From a bacterium (GTDB taxonomy: Bacteria > Patescibacteriota > Saccharimonadia > Saccharimonadales > Saccharimonadaceae): DNA of 64,000 nt. Under the pieces are notes generated by a model. The model was not told the DNA's origin, did no database searches, and saw nothing but the letters and a program-made list of their open reading frames with translations. Location of the stretch: NCBI GenBank assembly GCA_027451105.1, contig DAIDKB010000044.1, positions 1 through 64,000 on the forward strand, read 5' to 3'. Every line of letters begins with the position of its first letter. Position 1 is the stretch's first letter. A program made the position numbers and the translations under genes. Shown here piece after piece: positions 8,570 through 17,383 of the stretch.

Positions 8570-9694
8570 TTAAATCAGCTGATCGCCAATAATTTTACGC
8601 ATTTTAGTGACAAATAATGTCGTGTCAAATCGTCTGGCTTTGCGACGGAGCGTGGCGGGCATAAAAGTGGTTTGCTCGGCTCTTTTAATAGCCTGGACGA
8701 CATCTTCAATAGTTTGGTGGCTAAATAAAATACCGCTTTCGCCATCTTGAACGATATCTTTAGTACCGGCGCTGGCATAGCCAATCACTGGCGCGCCGGC
8801 GGCTAGGGCCTCGACGCTGACGATACCAAAGTCTTCATCGCTCGGAAAGATAAAGCCTTTGGCCTGATTCATAGCCTGCTCGACGGCCGCGTCGCTGGCA
8901 TCGCCAAACCGGTCAGTATAAAAGCTGATATTTTTGCTACCAGCGGCTAGTTGTAACAGCTGGCTATGCATCGGCCCATTGCCAAATACCTTTAACGGAA
9001 CGCCAAGCTGTTTGCAGGCGGCGACAGCCAGGTCGAAGCGTTTATTTGGTAGCTGACGGCCAAGTGTGACGTAGTAATCGGCGCGGCTGCGGGCTGGCTC
9101 GAATCGGTCAACGGCAACTGGTGGATAGACGACAGTCGATGGCTTGCCGTAATACTGCTTGATGCGGCGTTGTGTCTCGCTGCTGTTGGCGATGAAAACA
9201 TCAACATTTTGGGCGGCGGCGTAGTCTAATTTGCGTTGGCGTTTGACGAATGATGGGTAAATAAGCTTGATAATGGGATTTAAAACGCCAAAGCCGGGCT
9301 CCTTTTTATATAAGTCATAATGGCTCCAATAATAGCGGGCTGGCGTGTGGCAATAGCTGATAATCTTTTGTTCGGGACGAGTTTTTTGCACCTGATTGGC
9401 ATTTAAATAAGCGCTGGTAATGATAATGTCATAATCACTTAAATCCATCTTTTTAAAGGCATTAACTGCAAGTGTTGGAAATAAACGATGAGTTCTACGT
9501 AATAATTTAGGCAGTTTTTGTAGGTAAGACGGGCGAACATCGGCATCGTTAAAAGCTGGTACCTTAGTTGGGTTATACAGCGCGGTATAAATCGGGGCCT
9601 CGGGAAACATCTTGTGGAGTTCTAGTAGGACATTTTCGGCACCGCCCATGACTGTTAAAAATTCACAGACAATGGCAATCTTGGGACTCGGCAC
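8570..9694 (-). CDS. GT4-family glycosyltransferase (WbaZ-like)
   Basis: 374 aa, GTG start. GT-B fold retaining transferase acting on the cytoplasmic face of the membrane. N-terminal KIAIVCEFLTVMGGAENVLLEL is the acceptor-side Gly-Gly loop; ISYCHTPARYYWSHYD is typical of mannosyl/rhamnosyl transferases of this group; C-terminal YYVTLGRQLPNKRFDLAV and the E-x7-E element PSDEDFGIVSVEALAAGAPVI hold the nucleotide-sugar. The GTG overlaps the TAG stop of the upstream phosphosugar transferase by one base (TAGTG), so both are made from one mRNA and probably act in sequence on the same lipid-linked sugar. GDP-mannose from manC is a possible donor (inference). Confidence 0.9.
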   Translation of the reverse strand: MPSPKIAIVCEFLTVMGGAENVLLELHKMFPEAPIYTALYNPTKVPAFNDADVRPSYLQKLPKLLRRTHRLFPTLAVNAFKKMDLSDYDIIITSAYLNANQVQKTRPEQKIISYCHTPARYYWSHYDLYKKEPGFGVLNPIIKLIYPSFVKRQRKLDYAAAQNVDVFIANSSETQRRIKQYYGKPSTVVYPPVAVDRFEPARSRADYYVTLGRQLPNKRFDLAVAACKQLGVPLKVFGNGPMHSQLLQLAAGSKNISFYTDRFGDASDAAVEQAMNQAKGFIFPSDEDFGIVSVEALAAGAPVIGYASAGTKDIVQDGESGILFSHQTIEDVVQAIKRAEQTTFMPATLRRKARRFDTTLFVTKMRKIIGDQLI

Positions 9695-11130
9695 TATTTG
9701 GCTCCTCGGCGACGGCAGACGACGGCAATGGTTTTAAACAAGATTTTAATGTCTAGCCAAAATGACCAGTTTTGGGCATAAAACAACTCCAGTTCGATAC
9801 GCTCTTCAAATGATAATTCGCTGCGGCCTGAGACTTGCCATAGGCCGGTGACGCCAGATTTAACGCTGTGTAGCAGGGCGGTGCGACCAGAGGCCATCTT
9901 GACTTCCTGCGGCAAAATTGGTCGTGGTCCAACGAGACTTAATTGTCCCAAGAAGACATTAAAGAATTGCGGCAATTCATCCAGTGAAGTTGAGCGCAAA
10001 AAAGCGCCAAACCTGGTGATACGCGGGTCGTGATCGACTTTACGATTTTTCTCGTATTCCAGAGCCAAATCTTCGCGGCCCATAGCGCGGAACTCATCGG
10101 CAGCATCGCGACCGCCGTATTTGGCGTCCATGCTACGAAACTTAATCAGGCCGATTGGTTTGGAAAAACGGCTGAGGCGGCGGCTGACGTAAAAGGCTGG
10201 ACCTGGGTCAACAATTTTTTTAATTAGAAAAATTAGCAAATAAACTGGCGATAAAATGATAATTAATATGGTCGAGACAATTTGGTCAAAAATACGCTTG
10301 ACGATGGCTCCCCAGCCGACTAATGGCGTTTGATAAACTGTAATCATCGGATAGCCTAAGAAAATATCGATACTGTTTTTGCCAGAGTAAAACTCAGCTT
10401 CGCCCGGGATAAAACTATAGTCGATGTGGTTGGTTTGGGCGGCGCTTAAGATTCGTTGATTGCGCTCGGTTGAGTCGTATAGGTCGGTTTGGATAATGGC
10501 GTTAATCCTATTTTCTTGAATATCCTTTAAGGCGGTCTCAATTAGGGAGTAATGACGGGCGTCTAGGCCGGCTGGCATGATTTTCTTAGGCCCAGCGATG
10601 GCGACAATCTTGTAGCCACTTCTTTGTGTGTCGGCAAGGTTAAGAGCGATATCAATAGTAGTGTCTGATGTGCCGATAATCAAAACTCGCTTAATACCCA
10701 TGCCGTATCTAAACATTGTGCCGCGGATATAACGTAAGATTTCTCGCTCAACGGTGATTAGAAATAGTGAGCCAATGAATGCATACACGACAACTAGGCG
10801 GGCGGGTATGATGTTTTGGCCGCTGACGTATTGCCAGCCAATTACTAGCAAAATGCCGACAAAAGTACCAATGAGAATTTTACCCCATTCCAGCAACCGG
10901 TTTTGGTAAACACGGGGTTGATAAAGGCCAAGCGCGGCAAAAATCAATATCCAGAAAGGGATAATAACTAAGAACGAAAAGAGGTAGTCATAGGCATGAA
11001 CGTTGCTGAGTAGCGGCCTAGGGTCGTATTGGACGCGCAGGATGTAGGCGATTGTAAAGGCGGCTAGCAAGAAGAAGGTGTCGATAATAATTAAGATTAG
11101 ACTATAGAACTTAACGTTTTTAGTTGGCAT
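9694..11130 (-). CDS. Undecaprenyl-phosphate sugar phosphotransferase (WcaJ/WbaP type)
   Basis: About 478 aa from ATG 11130. Starts a lipid-linked glycan by moving a sugar-1-phosphate onto polyprenyl phosphate. Four to five N-terminal membrane helices (to ~residue 125), a central Rossmann/CoA-binding-like domain (VLIIGTSDTTIDIALNL ~150), a further helix at ~270-300, then the bacterial sugar transferase domain: KRIFDQIVS, KFRSMD, LDELPQFFNVFLGQLSLVGPRP, GVTGLWQVSGRSELSF. The frame also has ATG 11142, but that codon overlaps a TATAAT at 11141-11146, so ATG 11130 (MPTKNVKF) is preferred and the leader would be only a few bases. First gene of the minus-strand pair with the GT4 enzyme. Confidence 0.92.
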   Translation of the reverse strand: MPTKNVKFYSLILIIIDTFFLLAAFTIAYILRVQYDPRPLLSNVHAYDYLFSFLVIIPFWILIFAALGLYQPRVYQNRLLEWGKILIGTFVGILLVIGWQYVSGQNIIPARLVVVYAFIGSLFLITVEREILRYIRGTMFRYGMGIKRVLIIGTSDTTIDIALNLADTQRSGYKIVAIAGPKKIMPAGLDARHYSLIETALKDIQENRINAIIQTDLYDSTERNQRILSAAQTNHIDYSFIPGEAEFYSGKNSIDIFLGYPMITVYQTPLVGWGAIVKRIFDQIVSTILIIILSPVYLLIFLIKKIVDPGPAFYVSRRLSRFSKPIGLIKFRSMDAKYGGRDAADEFRAMGREDLALEYEKNRKVDHDPRITRFGAFLRSTSLDELPQFFNVFLGQLSLVGPRPILPQEVKMASGRTALLHSVKSGVTGLWQVSGRSELSFEERIELELFYAQNWSFWLDIKILFKTIAVVCRRRGAK

Positions 11131-11172
11131 GACTGCGCCCATTATATCATTTTCTGGGTTACAATAGGGGTA

Positions 11173-12492
11173 ATGAAAAAGTTGACCCCATTACCAATAA
11201 TTGATCGTCTATACCTGGGTATATTACTGGTCATTTTTGGCGGTATTGTCCTGCACGCCCCGCTTAGTGTCGCTCTAGGGACCTTGTTTCCACATTACGA
11301 TTTGTTAATTAAGTCCTGGAAAGAAATCTTGATGGGTGTCGCCCTGGCTTTGGTCGGAGTAATCATCTGGCGCGAAAGGCGATCCGATATATTGAAAGAG
11401 CCATTGATGGTTGGTTTGCAGATTTATGCCGGGCTGCATGTTTTATCTGCGCTGATATTTAGAGTTGGAATTGGGGCTACCTTGGCCGGAATAATGATTG
11501 ATCTGCGCTACGCTCTATTCTTTACATTAGTTTACTTAGCGGTGCGATTGTTCCCACGGTTTCGTCGACCATTTATTCGAATTGGTATTATTGGCGCCCT
11601 GATTGTGGTTGTCTTTGCACTACTACAAGTATTTATTTTGCCGGCCGACATTTTAAAATACCTTGGCTACAACACTAATAACATTGCGCCATACTTAACG
11701 GTTGATCAAAACCATCAGTATATTCGCATCAATAGTACCTTGCGTGGGCCAAATCCATTGGGGGCTTATGCGGTGATTGTTTTGGCTAGTCTGGGCGCTT
11801 GGTTGGTTGGTAAGCGGCCAAAAATAGCTCGCAAACAGGCACTAACGGCTGCTGTATTGCTACTTGGTGGCATTGTGGCATTATGGGCTAGCTATTCCAG
11901 AAGCGCTTTGATTGCGGCCCTGGCGGCGGTTATCGTTATTGTCAGCGCAACAGTTTTACCGAAATTAAGTCGACGCGCCTGGATACTGACAGGCGTAGTT
12001 GTCTTTGCGATTGTTGGCGGCCTAATCGCCAGCAGTAAAACCAGCGTCGTATCAAACGTCTTGTTGCACGAGAATCCAGCCGGCGGCAGCGGTAGCACGG
12101 TTAATTCTAATGAAGGTCACCTCAGCTCATTAAAAGATGGCATGTTGATGCTAATTCATCAACCATTCGGTAGTGGCGTCGGCAGTACTGGCTCGGCCTC
12201 ACTGATGACCAAAGCACCACTAATTATCGAAAACCAATACCTGTTTGTCGCCCATGAAGTTGGTTGGCTCGGTCTAATTCTGTTTTTGATGATATTTATT
12301 GGAGTAATGAATCGTTTATGGCAACGGCGCGGTAACTGGCTGGCGCTCGGCGTATTCGCAAGTGGTATTGGCCTAGCGATTATCGGTTTACTGCTGCCGG
12401 TTTGGGTAGATGATACGGTATCGATTGTTTGGTGGGGATTAGCGGCATTTATTATTGGAGGCGGCGAGTATGAACGACACCAGGTCAACTAG
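11173..12492 (+). CDS. O-antigen ligase/Wzy-like polymerase
   Basis: 439 aa with about eleven membrane helices. The O-antigen ligase (Wzy_C) domain is suggested by the long outside loop between ~residues 290 and 360 (GHLSSLKDGMLMLIHQPFGSGVGS...ENQYLFVAHEVGWLGLILF), which carries the conserved Gly-x-Gly-x-Gly and the H/N-E region of this family, and by YSRSALIAAL in the preceding helix. It would polymerise or ligate lipid-linked glycan outside the membrane. Divergent from the glycosyltransferase pair. TACAAT (11160-11165) ends 7 nt before the ATG and there is only a poorly spaced AGGGG, so translation may be leaderless. The 3' end overlaps the LexA-like gene by 23 nt. Confidence 0.85.
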   Translation: MKKLTPLPIIDRLYLGILLVIFGGIVLHAPLSVALGTLFPHYDLLIKSWKEILMGVALALVGVIIWRERRSDILKEPLMVGLQIYAGLHVLSALIFRVGIGATLAGIMIDLRYALFFTLVYLAVRLFPRFRRPFIRIGIIGALIVVVFALLQVFILPADILKYLGYNTNNIAPYLTVDQNHQYIRINSTLRGPNPLGAYAVIVLASLGAWLVGKRPKIARKQALTAAVLLLGGIVALWASYSRSALIAALAAVIVIVSATVLPKLSRRAWILTGVVVFAIVGGLIASSKTSVVSNVLLHENPAGGSGSTVNSNEGHLSSLKDGMLMLIHQPFGSGVGSTGSASLMTKAPLIIENQYLFVAHEVGWLGLILFLMIFIGVMNRLWQRRGNWLALGVFASGIGLAIIGLLLPVWVDDTVSIVWWGLAAFIIGGGEYERHQVN

Positions 12493-12904
12493 GCGACAAC
12501 GCGAGCTACTGACATTTGTCGATGGTTTTATTCAGGGCTATGGCTATGGGCCAAGTTACCGTGAAATTATGCGTGCCCTGGGTTATAAGTCGGTTTCAAC
12601 GGTCGCGATTCATATTGATGGTCTGATTGCCAAGGGTTATTTGCGAAAAAGTGATAATTCGGCCAGGTCGCTAACAGTTGTGACGACGCGCCTTGATGAA
12701 TCACCAGTAAAAAAGACGGCGACGCCTAGCCAAGAAAAGTGGCTGATTGATGCGATAGCGACGCGCTTTAATGAATATGATCAGACCAAAAATGAGGCAA
12801 CGCTGGACGAGATATATGTACTAATCGGTGCCCTAAAAGTCTTGGGCCTGAATGAGGCGCATCTGGCAATGAAGGCAAGGCTAAAACAAACGACGCAACA
12901 TTAA
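12470..12904 (+). CDS. LexA-type winged-helix protein without peptidase domain
   Basis: 144 aa from ATG 12470 (GGAGGCGGCG just upstream serves as SD; a longer frame starts at 12455). Residues ~7-65 match the LexA DNA-binding domain: TRRQRELLTFVDGFIQGYGYGPSYREIMRALGYKS (shown as separate parts TRRQRELLTF, GYGPSYREI, ALGYKSVSTV), ending HIDGLIAKGYLRK. The remaining ~75 residues are hydrophilic and helical and contain neither the Ala-Gly cleavage site nor the Ser/Lys dyad of LexA-like S24 proteases. So it can bind DNA but cannot undergo RecA-driven autocleavage. Translationally linked to the Wzy-like gene; a regulator of glycan or surface genes is possible, though not shown. Confidence 0.85.
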   Translation: MNDTRSTRRQRELLTFVDGFIQGYGYGPSYREIMRALGYKSVSTVAIHIDGLIAKGYLRKSDNSARSLTVVTTRLDESPVKKTATPSQEKWLIDAIATRFNEYDQTKNEATLDEIYVLIGALKVLGLNEAHLAMKARLKQTTQH

Positions 12905-12936
12905 AAGTATGGTGTAAATAGCACAACGTCGGTTGT

Positions 12937-12965
12937 TTGACTTATGCTTAGAATAGAATTAGAAT
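12937..12965 (+). promoter_or_regulatory. Sigma70-type promoter of the IPNTG surface protein
   Basis: TTGACT (12937-12942), 17-nt spacer, TAGAAT (12960-12965). The 5' leader to ATG 13013 is about 40 nt and includes an AAGGA Shine-Dalgarno at ~13000. Confidence 0.7.
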
Positions 12966-13012
12966 GACCTCATAGTTACTAAAAAATAAAAACAAAATTA
13001 AGGAAAAATAAA

Positions 13013-14680
13013 ATGAAGAGACCCGTGGGTGTTACGTTACGTCGCGTTAGCGGCGTGTTTGTGTTTGCGCTAGCGATAATTATATCGCAGTTTTCGGGCA
13101 TGCAGTTTGTGCATGCGGTATCGACCGATGTGTGGACTGGTACGGCCGGTGACGGCAAGTTCAGCACAGTGACTAACTGGCAAGGGGGTGTCGCGCCTGT
13201 TAATGGTGATACGTTAAGTTTTGATGCAACATCGCTTACTGCGTCTGCATCATTAACTAATGACCTGACCAACCTATCAGTAGGCGGTATAAACTTTACA
13301 GGTACAAATAGTGGTTATTACAGCTATACAATCGGAGGCAGTAATCTTACGGTCACTGGTAATATATCTAGAAGTGGTGCGAGTGTGAACATAAATCTAA
13401 ATATCATACTAGGTGCCGACATAACTATTATCGGAGGACCTGGATTTAATAGTTCGAATACTATAGATACCCAGGGCCATTCTATCTCCGTACAGTCAAG
13501 TGGTGATGTGTGTAGTAGGCTACCTCAACTAACGGGAAGCGGTTCACTAAGCGTAGCGGAAACTGCTAACTCGAGCCTATCCTTGTCGGCTGGCGGCACG
13601 GGATACACGGGAGCGATTGACGTCACTTCGGGTACGGTTTATGTAGTTGGTCCGACGGCTATAGGTTCAGCGAGCGGTATAACTGTATCTGGCGCAGGCT
13701 CGCTCTCGCTTGTTCCATCGGCCGACAATCAAACATGGGCAGTTCCTCTGACGCTGTCGGGAACCGGTTCACTGTCTGTTCAGCATGACAGTACGGTTGG
13801 GTGTATGGGTGGTCCTGCCACCGAGGTTTATACAGCCAATCAAACTGGTGCGGTTACACTTTTGAGCGACTTTAAATACTCTGGTATTGATAACCTTAAG
13901 GTTACCGGTACATACACCGATAACTCGCATACATTTAGCGTAGTCAGTGGGGCTAGCGGTTCTCTTATACTGCCAACCGGTACCTCGACGGCGCCTATCG
14001 TGACAAATACATATTCTGATAGTCAGCCAACAGTTGACGTAAACGTTGGCTATAACGAAACAGATACGCTTGACGGTCAAAGGCAGACTGTTTCGGTTGC
14101 TAACGGCGGTACGTTAATGGGTAACGGAACTGCTGATTCAATCTACTTGTACAGCGGTGGTATTATTGCCCCTGGTCACTCACCCGGCAAACTAACTGCG
14201 ACGCAGACCCTAACCCTTAGCGCAGGCTCGATTTATCAGGCGCAAATCCAAAACGCAACGGCTGGTGGCTATGACCAAATTCAGGTTAGCGACCCAAGCC
14301 GCACGACTGGTCAAGACGTACAGATTGATCCAGCTGCTATCTTGGACGTCTCACTATACCCAGGTTACAACATTAATAAGGGCGATAAGTTTACTATTAT
14401 TAACAACTTACAGCCAAGTACGCAGTTAGTTTTAGGTACCTTTTCAGGCATGCCCGAGGGGGCTCAATTTACAGTAGGCGGTATCACCTTTAGCATTAGC
14501 TATGTTGGTGGCGATGGCAACGATGTTGTCCTAACTGCATTAAGTACTGGTGCAGCACCAAAAATACCTAATACGGGTGCACGACCACTTAAGCTCGCTA
14601 ATCCAGCTGCTGTAGTTGGCCTTGGTATTAGCGCAGCTGCTATACTGTTTATGTTAGCTCGCCGTCGATTTAATAGCTAG
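13013..14680 (+). CDS. Sortase-anchored surface protein with autotransporter-like beta repeats
   Basis: 555 aa. Signal peptide ~1-36 (...FVHAVS). The start of the mature part (VWTGTAGDGKFSTVTNW and GGVAPVNGDTLSFD) is the opening typical of autotransporter-associated beta-strand proteins, and ~residues 360-400 (GNGTADSIYLYSGGIIAPGH, SPGKLT) match the end of those beta-helices; the middle is Ser/Thr/Gly-rich beta repeat. The C-terminus is a classical sorting signal: IPNTG at 518-522, hydrophobic helix, then RRRFNS. It should therefore be cut between Thr and Gly and joined to the wall by the sortase encoded just downstream. Strong promoter and SD ahead, rho-independent terminator behind: a single-gene transcript. 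Confidence 0.88.
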   Translation: MKRPVGVTLRRVSGVFVFALAIIISQFSGMQFVHAVSTDVWTGTAGDGKFSTVTNWQGGVAPVNGDTLSFDATSLTASASLTNDLTNLSVGGINFTGTNSGYYSYTIGGSNLTVTGNISRSGASVNINLNIILGADITIIGGPGFNSSNTIDTQGHSISVQSSGDVCSRLPQLTGSGSLSVAETANSSLSLSAGGTGYTGAIDVTSGTVYVVGPTAIGSASGITVSGAGSLSLVPSADNQTWAVPLTLSGTGSLSVQHDSTVGCMGGPATEVYTANQTGAVTLLSDFKYSGIDNLKVTGTYTDNSHTFSVVSGASGSLILPTGTSTAPIVTNTYSDSQPTVDVNVGYNETDTLDGQRQTVSVANGGTLMGNGTADSIYLYSGGIIAPGHSPGKLTATQTLTLSAGSIYQAQIQNATAGGYDQIQVSDPSRTTGQDVQIDPAAILDVSLYPGYNINKGDKFTIINNLQPSTQLVLGTFSGMPEGAQFTVGGITFSISYVGGDGNDVVLTALSTGAAPKIPNTGARPLKLANPAAVVGLGISAAAILFMLARRRFNS

Positions 14681-14709
14681 ATATAGACAACCTTAACAAC
14701 AAAACGAGT

Positions 14710-14743
14710 AAACGAGCGAGGTCCATACGGGGCTCGCTCGTTT
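14710..14743 (+). terminator. Rho-independent terminator
   Basis: AAACGAGCGAG (14710-14720) and CTCGCTCGTTT (14733-14743) pair perfectly over 11 bp around a 12-nt loop, ending in TTTAT. Lies between the IPNTG surface protein and the sortase gene and separates their transcripts. Confidence 0.85.
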
Positions 14744-14769
14744 ATCGCATCTAAAACAAATCAGATAAT

Positions 14770-15777
14770 ATGAAAAACGACTTTACGACAACTAGGGGGC
14801 AAATTCGCTCGACGCCGCGAGTAGTTTTGTCGACTCGTGAGATTGCATACAACAGGAAGATTATTACAGATCCGACAGTAGCCTCGGTTATTAACTACGC
14901 CCCTAGCCATAATTCGATTGAAGTACGGCGACTAGAGATCGCCACTGAATATACAATACCCCCACAGGTTTCAGCCCTAGCTATAGAGAAAACGGGAGTT
15001 TATCGGCGGCTAGCAAAAACCGCAAAACGTGCATCTATACTGTCACAACTCGGCAGCGTTGGCTCGACAAATAATAAAAGAAAACAGCGCTGGTTCCACG
15101 CACCGAAAGTGCGCCAGCTGACACTTGCTAGCTTAGCAATAGTTGTCTTGGCCGCTACCGGATATGTCGGTTTCGATACTTGGCAGATTAACCATCAGGC
15201 AAAGAGCCAGCTGGGCCAATCTGTAGCTGCACTCTCGAACGCAACAACAGATTCGACCGCGCGTCAGGCCGCTGAGGGCACTGATGAAGCTAAGCTGCCA
15301 GTTGATGTGCTTAAAAACTACCACGTCTCCGCCAGCCTACCGCGAGCCCTTTATATAGATAAATTGCATATTGCTGCACGGGTATTACCTATGAGCGTCA
15401 ACACTGACGGCAGTGTTCAGGCGCCATTGGGTATTTATGATTCGGGCTGGTATAACGGTAGCGTAAAACCAGGCGAAACGGGCGCGATGTTTATTGATGG
15501 CCATGCATCAGGTCCAACCAGGCAGGGTCTTTTTGGTAGCCTGTACATGTTGAACGAAGGGGATACTCTACAGGTTGAAAAGGGCGACGGCACAAGGTTA
15601 ACCTACAGGGTTGTGCACAAAGATATTGTTGACAGGGACAAGGTTGATATGAAGGCCATGCTACTGCCATATGGACATGTCTCGCGAGCGCTTAATCTGA
15701 TGACATGTGCTGGGACCTGGGTTCAGAATGACAAGACGTTATCGCAGAGAGTTTTGATTTACACTGAACAGATTTGA
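14770..15777 (+). CDS. Sortase (class E/F-like)
   Basis: 335 aa. A ~115-residue cytoplasmic N-terminal extension (basic, no family), one membrane helix at ~118-135 (LTLASLAIVVLAATGYVGF), then the sortase barrel outside. Catalytic set is complete: His ~245 (FIDGHASG), Cys ~313 (NLMTCAGTW) and Arg 327 (LSQRVLIYTE). PRALYIDKLHIAARV opens the barrel, as in single-sortase actinobacterial class E/F enzymes. The expected substrate, IPNTG protein 13013-14680, lies directly upstream. The very long cytoplasmic extension is unusual for sortases. Stops at TGA, which shows that TGA is a stop in this genome. Confidence 0.92.
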   Translation: MKNDFTTTRGQIRSTPRVVLSTREIAYNRKIITDPTVASVINYAPSHNSIEVRRLEIATEYTIPPQVSALAIEKTGVYRRLAKTAKRASILSQLGSVGSTNNKRKQRWFHAPKVRQLTLASLAIVVLAATGYVGFDTWQINHQAKSQLGQSVAALSNATTDSTARQAAEGTDEAKLPVDVLKNYHVSASLPRALYIDKLHIAARVLPMSVNTDGSVQAPLGIYDSGWYNGSVKPGETGAMFIDGHASGPTRQGLFGSLYMLNEGDTLQVEKGDGTRLTYRVVHKDIVDRDKVDMKAMLLPYGHVSRALNLMTCAGTWVQNDKTLSQRVLIYTEQI

Positions 15778-15819
15778 TCATATGGTATGATATAAGCACT
15801 AACAATATAGGGTAAGATT

Positions 15820-16866
15820 GTGCCTCACAAATATAGAATTGTTCGAGACCGTACACTATCTAGACTAACTCGGCGTTGGCGTTTTGTCGGCATATTTTTA
15901 ATTTTATTTTGTCTATTTATGGCATATGGCTTTTGGTCATTAAATGCGGCTTCAAACCTGAAGCTGGCAACTACCAAATTTAATCAAACGACTAATACCC
16001 AGGTTGACACTTTCTCGAAGCGGTTTGAGACCTATGCCGACATGCTCTATGCTGGTCGTGGTATATTTATGGTGAAAAATAACTTGACGCAATCTGATTG
16101 GGCGACCTTTTTTGGCGCGCAATCGGTCAGTGACCGCTATCCAGGCGTTAACGCGATATCCTATGTGCGTGTTTTGTCGGCGCAACGTCTAGCCCAAGAC
16201 GGTACGACTACTTCTGACTTTCCGGCATTAGGACAGATTTATCCAACACCGTTGACGGACAAGGTTGGAGTTGTGAGTTACATTGCTCCATACGAAAAAT
16301 ACAGTGGATCAATTGGCTATAACGAATTTAGTGATAGTACGCGGGCGGCCATGCTGACGCGCGCCGGTCAAGATGGTGTCGTTCGAGCCAGTGCACCTCT
16401 GGAGCTTGTCGTATCTAGCAGTGTTATTGAAAAACAAGCCGCTATATTACTGGCGCTACCTGTTTACCAATCTGATGTATCTGATCTTAGTACTCCCAAT
16501 GCCCGCCTGGCAGCTGTCCAAGGTTATGTCATGGCTTCACTTTATATTAAGCCAATGTTTGATGACTTTGTGGCTACGCTATCACCTGATAATAATGTAT
16601 CGGTAATCGTCAAAACTACCGACAACCACATAATTTACCAGAAACTAACAGACACAGGCAGCGCGTATATTGGGAAGACGACAACGATTGACGTGGCAGG
16701 GCAGAGCTGGCAACTGGATCTTAGGGCGCCATCTGACTTTGGGCTAGACGTAGCCTCTAAGGCCGCCCCATTTGTTGCATTAATAAGGGGTGTCGCCGTG
16801 GCAGTTGTAGTACTTGGATTGATGATTTATGCGTCGGGTTTGCGACTTGCGCGTCATCACAAATAG
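15820..16866 (+). CDS. CHASE-domain membrane sensor with no output domain
   Basis: 348 aa, GTG start with AGGGTAAG upstream. Helix at ~22-42, a ~240-residue outside region, helix at ~318-340, then only nine basic residues inside. The outside region has the CHASE pattern: VDTFSKRFETYADMLYAGRGIF, DRYPGVNAISYVRVL, SYIAPYEKY and LALPVYQ. CHASE domains normally sense small ligands and drive a kinase, cyclase or GGDEF domain; none is present here or in adjacent genes. It may signal through a partner, or be a degraded receptor reused as a surface binding protein. It follows the sortase by ~40 nt on the same strand. Confidence 0.85.
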   Translation: MPHKYRIVRDRTLSRLTRRWRFVGIFLILFCLFMAYGFWSLNAASNLKLATTKFNQTTNTQVDTFSKRFETYADMLYAGRGIFMVKNNLTQSDWATFFGAQSVSDRYPGVNAISYVRVLSAQRLAQDGTTTSDFPALGQIYPTPLTDKVGVVSYIAPYEKYSGSIGYNEFSDSTRAAMLTRAGQDGVVRASAPLELVVSSSVIEKQAAILLALPVYQSDVSDLSTPNARLAAVQGYVMASLYIKPMFDDFVATLSPDNNVSVIVKTTDNHIIYQKLTDTGSAYIGKTTTIDVAGQSWQLDLRAPSDFGLDVASKAAPFVALIRGVAVAVVVLGLMIYASGLRLARHHK

Positions 16867-16869
16867 ATT

Positions 16870-17382
16870 CTATAATATTACAATTACAACCAAGAATAAT
16901 ATTGCGGCGGCGCTTATAGCGATAGCCGCCGTCGTGTTTGACTTTTGTGTATTTTGCTCAAGCGCTTGTGAGGTTTGCGTCACACTTGGTTTGTTGGTCG
17001 ACGAAACAAGGGGCTGCCACATGAGTGAATAAGTTGGCTGTGATGTGCTAGATACGGCTATTGGGAGTATCGGATTGCTGTTAGAGGTAAGTGTTATAAA
17101 ACCACTAGTTTTTGCTTTTGTGACCAGTGTAACTATCGGTATGCTAACTGGTGGATTGTCTGGTTTTGTATGATCTGTCGGGGGAGTGGGCACGACAACT
17201 CCGCAAGCCTTTGGCGTAACGTAGTAAATTGTTCCCGTGCCGTCATTTATGATTTGAAATACACAGTCAAGTGGTAAAATCTTTTGAGTCAATGACGTGT
17301 CTTCTGCGTGGGCGGGGACTGCCAATGTTGTCACCGTCAATATAACAGCAATGAGGTTTAAGGAGTTTCTAGCGGTAATCAT
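16870..17382 (-). CDS. Exported protein with C-terminal membrane anchor (locus A)
   Basis: 170 aa. Signal peptide ~1-26 (VPAHA|ED), a short domain with two Cys (DCVF, KACG), a Thr/Pro/Ser-rich stalk, and a C-terminal helix at ~150-170 running to the very end of the protein. No recognised family. The ATG lies 1 nt from the stop of the upstream 412-aa surface protein, so it is the last gene of the locus A transcript (20479 to 16870). The C-terminus has no LPxTG-like motif or basic tail, so it is probably a simple membrane-anchored stalk. Confidence 0.7.
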   Translation of the reverse strand: MITARNSLNLIAVILTVTTLAVPAHAEDTSLTQKILPLDCVFQIINDGTGTIYYVTPKACGVVVPTPPTDHTKPDNPPVSIPIVTLVTKAKTSGFITLTSNSNPILPIAVSSTSQPTYSLMWQPLVSSTNKPSVTQTSQALEQNTQKSNTTAAIAISAAAILFLVVIVIL

Positions 17383-17383
17383 T

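Noticed and set aside
12159-12488. 109-aa minus-strand ORF inside the Wzy-like gene
   Set aside because: Antisense to conserved membrane helices; composition (Pro/Ile/Asn-rich) is what reverse reading of such helices gives.
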